This document shows, in pieces, positions 5,281-10,936 of a DNA stretch of 13,260 nucleotides (its first letter is position 1; each line of letters begins with the position of its first letter). Both the position numbers and the translations under genes were made by a program. Source of the DNA: Candidatus Daviesbacteria bacterium RIFCSPHIGHO2_02_FULL_39_12 (lineage in GTDB: Bacteria; Patescibacteriota; Microgenomatia; Daviesbacterales; UBA10151); the NCBI GenBank assembly GCA_001777055.1, contig MFCX01000038.1:1209-14468 (forward strand). The letters are read 5' to 3'. The notes under the pieces were generated by a model that did no database searches, had not been told where the DNA came from, and worked only from the letters and a program-made list of their open reading frames with translations.

Positions 5281-5524
5281 GTTAAAACCAGCCGCTCTTT
5301 TTCTTCTTTGAGTCCGGGGATACGAGGCGGAGGGTTGGCTGGCGGCATTGTCGGCAACCCCACTCTTTCTAATTCTTACTGGTCTAACAGCTCAATAGCA
5401 AGCTGTAATTTAAATATGGGCCTTTACTGCTTTGAGCAGTAAAATGAATTGGCTTCTTCGAGTGTAGGTTGATCTTTACAAATTTGCGCAGATTTGTAAT
5501 AATATATTTACACTAATAGAAATT
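5281..5524 (+). other. Intergenic region with a GC-rich patch and hairpins
   Basis: 5310-5370 is clearly more GC-rich than its surroundings; on the minus strand it can be read as VGLPTMPPANPPPRIPGL, but that frame then runs antisense through the 5047 gene, so I do not call it. A perfect 9-bp hairpin TTTACTGCT-TTG-AGCAGTAAA sits at 5423-5443, without a T-run. CAGCT...AGCTG at 5389-5405 is a weaker hairpin. No gene is supported here. Confidence 0.4.
5475..5503 (+). promoter_or_regulatory. ATPase gene promoter with a 20-bp dyad in the spacer
   Basis: TTTACA (5475-5480), 17-nt spacer, AATAAT (5498-5503). The near-perfect dyad ACAAATTTGCGCAGATTTGT (5478-5497, centred on TGCGCA, one mismatched pair) overlaps the -35 end and fills the spacer. 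It is operator-like. A leader of about 14 nt without a Shine-Dalgarno precedes ATG 5525. Confidence 0.5.
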
Positions 5525-6703
5525 ATGAAAAAGCGGGTTTTATATTATGAATTAGTAAAGTATTTATCTCATAAAAACGCACTTCTTATTACCGGTATGC
5601 GGCAGGTTGGGAAAACTACTCTCATGCGTCAAATATTTGAGGAAGTAAAGGAGCCTAAATTGTGGTTTGATTTTGACAATCCGCTGGACCAAAAGATTTT
5701 TGAAGATGAAGATTATAAGGTAATCTATAAAAGGCTCGACGATATGGGGAAAAAATCGGGTAAATTGTCTGTATTTATTGATGAGATTCAAAATTTCCCC
5801 GAAATTACAAAAGTTATCAAATATCTTATTGACCATCATGGCGTTAAATTTTATTTAACAGGGTCTTCCAGCTTTTATCTTAAAAATCTATTTCCTGAAT
5901 CGTTATCAGGACGTAAATTCTTGTATGAATTACCTCCTTTAGGTTTTTCCGAATATCTTTATTTTAAGGACGTTATCTCTTTAAAAGAAGTTCAAAGCTT
6001 GATAGCTTACGCTATTAAGAAAAACAGTATTTTTACTCATAAAACGCGTATTGCTGAATACGAGGATTTTTTAACCTACGGCGGTTTTCCAGAGGTAGTA
6101 ACTACAGAAGACAAGGATACTAAAATAATGGTTTTGAAAAATATCTTTGCCTCGTTTTTTGAGAAAGATATTAAGATTCTATCTGATTATTCAGACATTA
6201 GAGAGCTTCGGGATATGATTTTACTTTTGGTACCCAGGGTTGGGTCAATGCTTGATGTAACACGCCTGTCAAGCGAGCTTGGAATAGACAGGGTAAAAAT
6301 ATATAGATTTCTAGAATTCTTACAAGGAACGTTCTTTATCAGGCTACTTCCAAAATTTAGTAAAAGTATCGATCGAGCTGTAGCTGGAGGAAAAAAAGTT
6401 TATTTTACCGACACAGGACTTTTAAATGTGATTGGAAAGGTAGGTGAAGCTCAAATATTTGAAAATGCTGTTATTAACCAACTTAGCGGATTTGGCAAGG
6501 TAAGCTTTTTAAACATTCGCAATACTGCTGAAATAGATGCTATCTTAGATAAAGATATGTCATTTGAGATAAAGTTAACAGGGACTCAGCAAGATCTCTT
6601 AAAACTTTCAGAATTATCATCGGAACTTGAGATATCTCAATCTTTTTTGATCTCAAAAAGGTTTCAGAATAGGCAAGGCTTTTTATCACCGGTAATATTT
6701 TAG
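5525..6703 (+). CDS. AAA-type ATPase with DUF4143 domain (COG1373-like)
   Basis: A 392-residue P-loop ATPase of the widespread but poorly characterised ATPase-DUF4143 family. Walker A is at 24-31 (GMRQVGKT), Walker B at 82-87 (SVFIDE), and the sensor-1 segment TGSSSF at 112-117, followed by LSGRKFLYELPPLGFSEYL, typical of the family. A winged-helix-like stretch (LSSELGIDRVKIYRFLEFLQ) lies at about 254-275. The C-terminal part contains AEIDAIL then FEIKLTGT (Asp338, Glu348, Lys350), a D...ExK pattern of PD-(D/E)XK nuclease-like folds common at the end of these proteins. Family members are often mobile and suspected to act in toxin-antitoxin or defence contexts; the substrate is unknown. The length is usual and all motifs are intact. 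Confidence 0.92.
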   Translation: MKKRVLYYELVKYLSHKNALLITGMRQVGKTTLMRQIFEEVKEPKLWFDFDNPLDQKIFEDEDYKVIYKRLDDMGKKSGKLSVFIDEIQNFPEITKVIKYLIDHHGVKFYLTGSSSFYLKNLFPESLSGRKFLYELPPLGFSEYLYFKDVISLKEVQSLIAYAIKKNSIFTHKTRIAEYEDFLTYGGFPEVVTTEDKDTKIMVLKNIFASFFEKDIKILSDYSDIRELRDMILLLVPRVGSMLDVTRLSSELGIDRVKIYRFLEFLQGTFFIRLLPKFSKSIDRAVAGGKKVYFTDTGLLNVIGKVGEAQIFENAVINQLSGFGKVSFLNIRNTAEIDAILDKDMSFEIKLTGTQQDLLKLSELSSELEISQSFLISKRFQNRQGFLSPVIF

Positions 6704-6797
6704 CGTTAAAGCCATAAAACCCTAGGTGTAGTCTCAGTTCCACCTCGGAGGTAGGACTTGTGTAAAAGGGAAATTTAGTGTAAACTTGGTCTCTGCG
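6704..6797 (+). other. Intergenic hairpin between convergent genes
   Basis: A stem with a one-base bulge, TCC-ACCT-CGG-AGGT-A-GGA (6739-6755), lies between the ATPase stop and the convergent peptidase gene. No T-run follows, so a terminator role is uncertain. A 21-bp repeat copy follows at 6765-6785. Confidence 0.35.
6765..6785 (+). repeat. 21-bp direct repeat, copy 1
   Basis: Exactly identical to 9219-9239 and in the same orientation; it begins AAAGGGAAATTTAG and ends TGTAAAC. The two copies enclose 6786-9218, that is, the minus-strand operon, the Doc fragment and a small ORF. Confidence 0.85.
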
Positions 6798-7519
6798 TTA
6801 TCGTTGATACCAATCTTTAGCCCTTTGTGATAAGGACAACATGTTGTCAAGACTTGGTCCTCCTAAAAAGGATTCCTCCTTTACCCATCTATCAAGTTGG
6901 CGAAAAACTCTTGTTTCTACTCTTTCCACTGAGAAACCGGCTGTAGCTAATTCCCAGCAAATTCTTAGCATGCCAAAAAAATGCGGTATATTGGCATAGA
7001 ATACAGTGAATTCATCTAAACCCCGATCTTGAATCAAATAATGGAAAAATGCTGCATCTTGAAGTTTGTCTCCCTCATCCGGATACCGAATAATGCGAGA
7101 GGCCGGTAAGAAGATTCCTGCATGTGTGGTGGAACGCTTAAGAAATCCGGTTACCTCAGAAGGATCTCCGTTGCATTGAATAACAACTCTCCCTAATTCA
7201 GCAAAAGCTTCCCGACCGGCAATATTGTAATGTTGAATTTCATCAGAAATAGACTGATGGTCAAAAGCGTGTCCTAACTCGTGACCGAAAGCAGCTTTAA
7301 CACCATCGGGGGTCATCCTTTCGGCTTGACGAAGACTATCGGAATAAATTTTTAAAACCCTTTCTTGATAAATCCATCTTCAAAACCTTGGCCAAAATAA
7401 CGGGAAAATGCTCTATCAGCTTCCAAAAAATGATTGAACAGTTGCTCGGCAACGGGTTCATCAGAGACGATTTCAATCCCTTTCAAAGAAAGCCAATCAG
7501 AATATTGATATTCTCCCAT
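6798..7519 (-). pseudogene. Zinc metallopeptidase-like protein (HELGH), frameshifted
   Basis: ATG 7517-7519 opens a frame MGEYQYSDWLSLKGIEIVSD that stops after about 54 codons. Restoring one A at 7379-7381 (GAAGATGG to GAAAGATGG) joins it to the long frame below through FERWIYQERVLKIYSDSLRQ. The composite has about 240 residues. Its core is FGHELGHAFDH (His80, Glu81, His84), the zincin HExxH motif, followed by GREAFAELGR, where Glu104 or Glu108 could be the third ligand as in gluzincins such as the anthrax lethal factor group. No signal peptide is seen. AGGAG lies 10 nt before ATG within an 18-nt gap to the upstream gene, so the two genes form an operon and this start uses Shine-Dalgarno initiation. 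I do not recognise the exact family. The frameshift may be a sequence error, since motifs on both sides are well kept. Confidence 0.7.
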
Positions 7520-7537
7520 ATAGTCTCTTCTCCTAAA

Positions 7538-8721
7538 TTAAGGCTTTTTAAACACACCGACAAATATCTTTCTGTCATAAATTTCCCGTCCGGGAGTTAA
7601 ATTCGGATGAGAATAACTATAGACTTCTACCTGTCTCCCCTCAACTATGAAAGAGACTTGTACCAAACCTGCCGCTTTCGCTATTTCAGAAAAGGTCTGA
7701 AATGTTGTTTCAAACGGGTATACTTTATCAGGTAACATAGCGCTAATAATAGCTCCAGATCTTATTCCTCTTCCAAACTCATTTAAGGCTTTTTCGACTG
7801 CCTCACGAGGTGCGGAGTGAACCATGGCAAACTGTGCCATATCAATTTGGCCGGCGAATTCTTCCGCAGCCTCCTCCATTCCGTTTGACCGGGTTACTAC
7901 ATCAGCATTACTTACTGTTTCTCCAACTCTTTTACCATCATAAACGGCGACGGAACGAATAAGACTGGCAACGAACGGACTTCTATCAGCATAAATACTC
8001 TTTGGAAATCTCAAATAACTTGATAATACCGCTGCCGTAGCAGCGCCCGGCCCTGCCACGAAAAGAGTTTTGGGTCTATCTATAGGAAATACAAGTGTTT
8101 GAGCGGGCTTTGTTAATGAAGAACGCAGTTGATATAACACACTGTCACTTCTTACATCTTGCGGGGTTAAATCCGTTGAAGCAAGCATCCTAAATCCTCT
8201 TTTTACTGCATTTACATCACACATTGCCACAAGCTGGCCTGCATTTTCTGCAACGCGTCCTGCTATATCTTGAGGAAAGCGTGAAAACGTTTGAACTAAC
8301 AGACTCTCTCTCGGATTTGGATATTGTAAAATCGCTTCATGCGCTTGTCCAACCCGGGTAAGAATTAGCGTATTAACTGCTTGTATATTACCCATTCTCG
8401 CTTGAACATTAAGCAGCATTTCATCTTGATGAGAAAGAACCCCGCTTGCAAGCAATAGCCTTCTTAATTCAGCCGAATTCCTTGTGAAGTATGCAATAGT
8501 TTCAGTTGCAACAAAATTTTCAAAGTTTTTTGTTCCAAGCGGCATCTCAAATAATTCCTGGGTTCCGGTTGGACCTGCATAATATCCAAGCACCCCTACA
8601 GCTATTCCAATTGGAGCAATTGCTCGTATTCTTTTATCTCCACCAAATCTGATGAATTCATCCTTGACATATTATCTGCATCTTGGGAAGTGAGACTGTG
8701 CCAGCGGTTTTCTTCCGCCAT
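7538..8721 (-). pseudogene. Membrane-anchored Rossmann/methyltransferase-like protein, frameshifted near N-terminus
   Basis: The long uninterrupted frame (351 codons from GTG 8593) lacks its beginning. Reading upstream, protein-like sequence continues (DEFIRFGGDKRIRAIAPIGI) up to about 8662, then in another frame MAEENRWHSLTSQDADNMS starts at ATG 8719-8721. One missing A at 8664-8665 (TCAAGG for TCAAAGG) would join them into about 394 residues. Residues about 34-50 (AIAPIGIAVGVLGYYAG) form one hydrophobic helix. The C-terminal half resembles a SAM-dependent methyltransferase: TLFVAGPGAATAAVLSSYL (glycine loop), SIYADRSPFVASLIRS (acidic end of strand 2), FAMVHSA (strand 4) and GAIISAMLPDKVY. 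The N-terminal half is helical and unfamiliar. It heads an operon with the zinc peptidase gene. Methyltransferase activity is inference from topology only. Confidence 0.6.
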
Positions 8722-8977
8722 TATCCATATAGGGCTGTACGAAGGTTCGGCGGCTCTCGCTGCAGCCCTACTCCAATCATTGCTAAAAAATCACCCTTTT
8801 GTAGACGGCAACAAACGTACAGCATTAACATCTGCTGGCATTTTTCTTAGAAAAAACGGTTATAAACTAGCCAACAATCATCAACAAGAGGTGGAATTTG
8901 CAATAAAAGTTGATAATGGAAATCTGACGGTCGAGCAAATCTTTAAGTGGCTAAAGGAACATTCTGTTAAGAAATAG
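8690..8977 (+). pseudogene. Doc/Fic toxin fragment (death-on-curing type), N-terminus missing
   Basis: The catalytic part of a Doc-like toxin is intact: AAALLQSLLKNHPFVDGNKR followed by TALTSAGIFLRKNGYKLANN, containing the HPFxDGNKRT motif that distinguishes Doc (kinase of EF-Tu in phage P1) from AMPylating Fic enzymes (DGNGR). The usual 60-70 preceding residues (the helix pair with SALARPQ...GG...YP) are absent. The first 20 codons from GTG 8690 are antisense to the start of the minus-strand gene that begins at 8721. The homologous part begins about 8740-8765, so a junction there probably cut the gene. There is no Phd-type antitoxin beside it and no promoter of good quality, so it is likely dead. 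Confidence 0.75.
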
Positions 8978-8991
8978 CGCGAATTTTGCAG

Positions 8992-9019
8992 TTGTGTCTA
9001 AAAAATAATCAGATATAAT
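8992..9019 (+). promoter_or_regulatory. Promoter of the 68-aa ORF (and probably tsaD)
   Basis: TTGTGT (8992-8997), 16-nt spacer and a perfect TATAAT (9014-9019). The GTG at 9026 follows 6 nt later, so the transcript would begin at the start codon. Confidence 0.6.
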
Positions 9020-9025
9020 TGAGGT

Positions 9026-9232
9026 GTGAAAAATCCGGAAATTCCCTTATCGCAAACAGAACTCTCGGCTGATTTAAGAAGCCAGCATGAAGAGTATCGC
9101 AGGTCGGATTATGACGGCCATAATCGCCACCCCTCTCCTACAAGTATGAGAACACTGCATTTTAGAAGTTCCCGGAGAAAATGGAACCAGGGGATGAATA
9201 GATTAGTAAAATATTGGCAAAGGGAAATTTAG
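9026..9232 (+). CDS. Small hypothetical protein upstream of tsaD
   Basis: 68 residues from GTG 9026, unrecognised. The N-terminal half is polar and probably disordered (LSQTELSADLRSQHEEYRRS), and the C-terminus is basic and aromatic (RRKWNQGMNRLVKYWQREI), compatible with nucleic-acid binding. A consensus TATAAT placed 6 nt before GTG supports expression as a leaderless mRNA. It ends 17 nt before tsaD in the same direction, so both are probably cotranscribed. Its stop codon lies inside the 21-bp repeat at 9219-9239. Confidence 0.5.
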   Translation: MKNPEIPLSQTELSADLRSQHEEYRRSDYDGHNRHPSPTSMRTLHFRSSRRKWNQGMNRLVKYWQREI

Positions 9233-9244
9233 TGTAAACATATT
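9214..9244 (+). promoter_or_regulatory. Possible internal promoter for tsaD
   Basis: TTGGCA (9214-9219) with CATATT (9239-9244) at 19 nt, or AACATA (9237-9242) at 17 nt, which would place ATG 9250 exactly 7 nt after the -10. Both -10 boxes are weak. It overlaps the 21-bp repeat. Confidence 0.3.
9219..9239 (+). repeat. 21-bp direct repeat, copy 2
   Basis: Identical over 21 bp to 6765-6785; the flanks differ on both sides. It spans the stop codon of the 68-aa ORF and the sequence just upstream of tsaD. Confidence 0.85.
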
Positions 9245-9249
9245 TCTTT

Positions 9250-10377
9250 ATGATAAAAGTTATTTTAGGGATAGAGACTAGTTGTGACGAGACGGGCGCT
9301 GCGGTTTTGGAGAGAAAAAACGGGCGTATACAAATTTTATCCAATGTGGTGGCATCCAGCGCACAGCTACAAGCCAAATATGGCGGTATAATTCCGGAAC
9401 AGGCAGCCAGAGAACAGCTTAAATCTATAATTCCTGTTATAGAAGAATCCCTTCGACTCGCTTCGCTCGCTCAGGGCAGTTCTATCGAATTGGATGCAAT
9501 TGCGGTAACCCAAGGTCCAGGGTTAATTGGTTCACTTTTAGTAGGAGTAGAAACAGCTAAAGTTTTAAGCCTAGTTTGGAATAAACCCTTAATTGCTGTT
9601 AATCATTTGATTGGCCACTTTTATGCAAATTGGATTACAGATCACCTTCCAGGAGTCAGAGCCCACCTAGAAGGTGTAATTCCCCAATTCCCCTGTATTG
9701 GTCTGCTTGTTTCCGGCGGGCATACTGATTTGGTTTTATTTCAAGATCATGGCAAGTATGAATATTTAGGAGGAACCAGGGATGATGCAGCCGGAGAATG
9801 TTTTGATAAATGCGCAAGGTTACTAGGCTTACCTTATCCCGGAGGTCCGGCCATTGCCGCTGAAGCGGCAAAGTTAAAAGTTAAAAGTGAAAACCTGCCT
9901 GCTGGCAAGGCAGGGTTAAAAGTGAAATTACCAAGACCAATGTTAGAAAAAGGAGATTTTTCCGCCAAAGGCGGACCAGCCTATGGCTGGGATTTTTCTT
10001 TTAGCGGACTAAAAACCGCAGTTTTACGTGAAGTTGAACACTTAAAAATCACCCAGCAATTTAGCAACCTAACAATTCAACAATTGTCTTATGAAATTCA
10101 ACAAGCTATTGCAGATGTCCTAGTAGAAAAGACTGTCAAGGCAGCCCAAAAATATAAGATTGAACAAATTATGGTAGCTGGTGGTGTTGCTGCTAATCAA
10201 CAACTGATTAAGGATTTACGATTTAAGATTAAAGATTTAAGATTAAAAACAAAGCTGCATGTTCCACCCCCCAACCTTTGTACAGACAATGCAGCCATGA
10301 TTGCTGCAGCAGCTTTTTTTCAGAAGGAAACAGCAAATCCTTTAAACCTTCAAGCCAACCCCAATTTGTCATTGTAA
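9250..10377 (+). CDS. tsaD: tRNA N6-adenosine threonylcarbamoyltransferase TsaD
   Basis: TsaD (Kae1/Gcp, YgjD) transfers threonylcarbamoyl to A37 of ANN-decoding tRNAs to give t6A, acting with TsaB and TsaE. The N-terminal ASKHA signature is LGIETSCDETGAAVL (6-20). The metal-binding histidines are His119 and His123 (VNHLIGHFYAN). SGGHTDL starts at 155, then GECFDKCARLLGLPYPGGP, DFSFSGLKTAVLRE (about 248-261), VAGGVAANQQL and CTDNAAMIA with the last metal-binding Asp. At 375 residues it is about 35-40 longer than typical (E. coli 337). The excess is explained by short insertions at about 70-77, 131-145, 213-223 and 238-247, each lying on an inverted or repeat sequence in the DNA. All catalytic motifs are intact, so the enzyme is probably active. 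There is no Shine-Dalgarno at ATG 9250. Confidence 0.97.
   Translation: MIKVILGIETSCDETGAAVLERKNGRIQILSNVVASSAQLQAKYGGIIPEQAAREQLKSIIPVIEESLRLASLAQGSSIELDAIAVTQGPGLIGSLLVGVETAKVLSLVWNKPLIAVNHLIGHFYANWITDHLPGVRAHLEGVIPQFPCIGLLVSGGHTDLVLFQDHGKYEYLGGTRDDAAGECFDKCARLLGLPYPGGPAIAAEAAKLKVKSENLPAGKAGLKVKLPRPMLEKGDFSAKGGPAYGWDFSFSGLKTAVLREVEHLKITQQFSNLTIQQLSYEIQQAIADVLVEKTVKAAQKYKIEQIMVAGGVAANQQLIKDLRFKIKDLRLKTKLHVPPPNLCTDNAAMIAAAAFFQKETANPLNLQANPNLSL
9449..9476 (+). repeat. Repeat element in tsaD (codons 67-76)
   Basis: CCCT (9449-9452) and AGGG (9473-9476) enclose a core whose 14 nt at 9455-9468 (GACTCGCTTCGCTC) occur in exact reverse complement inside valS at 12721-12734. It encodes LRLASLAQG, a stretch not expected at this point of TsaD. 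Confidence 0.7.
9643..9676 (+). repeat. Inverted repeat in tsaD (codons 131-143)
   Basis: CACCTTC (9643-9649) pairs with GAAGGTG (9670-9676), and AGG with CCT extends the stem past one mismatch. It encodes DHLPGVRAHLEGV, extra residues between the HxxxH motif and the SGGHT strand. Confidence 0.6.
9880..9927 (+). repeat. Palindrome in tsaD flanked by 13-bp direct repeats
   Basis: The hairpin CCTGCCT-GCTGGCA-AGGCAGG (9894-9914) encodes NLPAGKAG. GTTAAAAGTGAAA occurs immediately before (9880-9892) and after (9915-9927) it, like a target duplication. I recall LPAGKAG as a recurrent insert in CPR proteins. Confidence 0.85.
9955..9997 (+). repeat. Tandem double hairpin in tsaD flanked by 7-bp direct repeats
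   Basis: Two perfect adjoining hairpins, TCCGCC-AAA-GGCGGA (9961-9975) and CCAGCC-TAT-GGCTGG (9976-9990), encode SAKGGPAYGW. GATTTTT flanks them at 9955-9961 and 9991-9997. Removing 36 nt restores the normal TsaD sequence GDFSFSGLKT. Confidence 0.9.
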
Positions 10378-10386
10378 CTATACCGG

Positions 10387-10419
10387 ATAATTGACTTACT
10401 GCCAATTATGGCTTATAAT
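10387..10419 (+). promoter_or_regulatory. Consensus promoter with inverted repeat downstream of tsaD
   Basis: TTGACT (10391-10396), 17-nt spacer, perfect TATAAT (10414-10419). ATAATTG (10387-10393) and CAATTAT (10403-10409) form a 7-bp inverted repeat across the -35 and spacer, operator-like. An ATG follows the -10 by 8 nt. Confidence 0.65.
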
Positions 10420-10427
10420 ATTTAATC

Positions 10428-10475
10428 ATGTCTGAGATTTTAAAAACAACCATTTCTTCTTCAAAATTTATCTAA
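10428..10475 (+). CDS. Possible 15-codon ORF behind a consensus promoter
   Basis: ATG 10428 encodes MSEILKTTISSSKFI and stops at TAA 10473-10475. Removing one A from the AAAA run near 10464 would keep the frame open (NLSKSNLPDTFFSENRYNYS) to about 10592, but that runs through the promoter of the next gene. It could be a leader peptide or a decayed gene start; the evidence is thin. Confidence 0.25.
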   Translation: MSEILKTTISSSKFI

Positions 10476-10560
10476 GTCCAATCTTCCAGACACCTTTTTC
10501 TCAGAAAACCGGTATAATTATAGCATAAGCCAAAATTTGTCAAAGAGTCTGAACTGTTAC

Positions 10561-10589
10561 TTGATTTTAGTTAAGACTGGGATTATACT
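10561..10589 (+). promoter_or_regulatory. Promoter of the 108-aa ORF and valS
   Basis: TTGATT (10561-10566), 17-nt spacer, TATACT (10584-10589), then exactly 7 nt to ATG 10597, so the mRNA is predicted to be leaderless. valS follows in the same transcript. Confidence 0.7.
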
Positions 10590-10596
10590 CTAGGTT

Positions 10597-10923
10597 ATGT
10601 ATGAATCTACGGCAGAAAGGTATAAACCGCCTGCATCTCTTATTGATTGCGATTTAGCCTGGTTTGCCTGGGATAGTGCAGTAAGAATACTGCAAGAAGG
10701 ATCAAACCCGTTTACAAATACTTTAGGAGAAACTCAAGAAGCCTATCGCCAGGCTCGAAGACTAGCCAGATGCCACCGGGGCAGGAATTGTTTTCATCCT
10801 TGGCATATTAATCCTTTACTATCAACTTTAGGTTATGGTAGTGACTCTGAAATACGTTTTAATGAGAAAGGATTTTGTTTTATCTTTGCAGAACACCCTT
10901 TACCCTCCCCAAATTTACTCTAG
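10597..10923 (+). CDS. Hypothetical protein upstream of valS
   Basis: 108 residues, unrecognised, with no transmembrane segment. The sequence is rich in aromatic and charged residues (MYESTAERYKPPASLIDCDL, WFAWDSAVRILQEGSNPF, AYRQARRLARCHRGRNCFH), with three cysteines and a His-x-x-His pair (HPWHIN after CF) that could bind metal, though spacing fits no known finger. The start is supported by a promoter 7 nt upstream. It ends with TAG 13 nt before the valS ATG, suggesting an operon in which valS is translated by coupling, since no Shine-Dalgarno precedes valS. Its 3' part overlaps a spurious upstream extension of the valS frame. Confidence 0.55.
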   Translation: MYESTAERYKPPASLIDCDLAWFAWDSAVRILQEGSNPFTNTLGETQEAYRQARRLARCHRGRNCFHPWHINPLLSTLGYGSDSEIRFNEKGFCFIFAEHPLPSPNLL

Positions 10924-10936
10924 TGAAATACTGACT

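Noticed and set aside
5160..5363. Minus-strand ORF beginning MGLPTMPPANPPPRIPGL
   Set aside because: Two thirds of it is antisense to the better supported small membrane protein gene at 5047-5280; only its GC-rich first part looks unusual, so it is mentioned under the intergenic region.
5423..5443. Hairpin as an intrinsic terminator
   Set aside because: The stem is perfect but it is followed by AATGAATT rather than a T-run on the plus strand, and it lies 140 nt after the nearest stop codon.
10835..10936. N-terminal extension of valS to ATG 10835
   Set aside because: It overlaps the preceding gene out of frame and does not resemble ValRS; the family start is MDKIYDQ at 10937.
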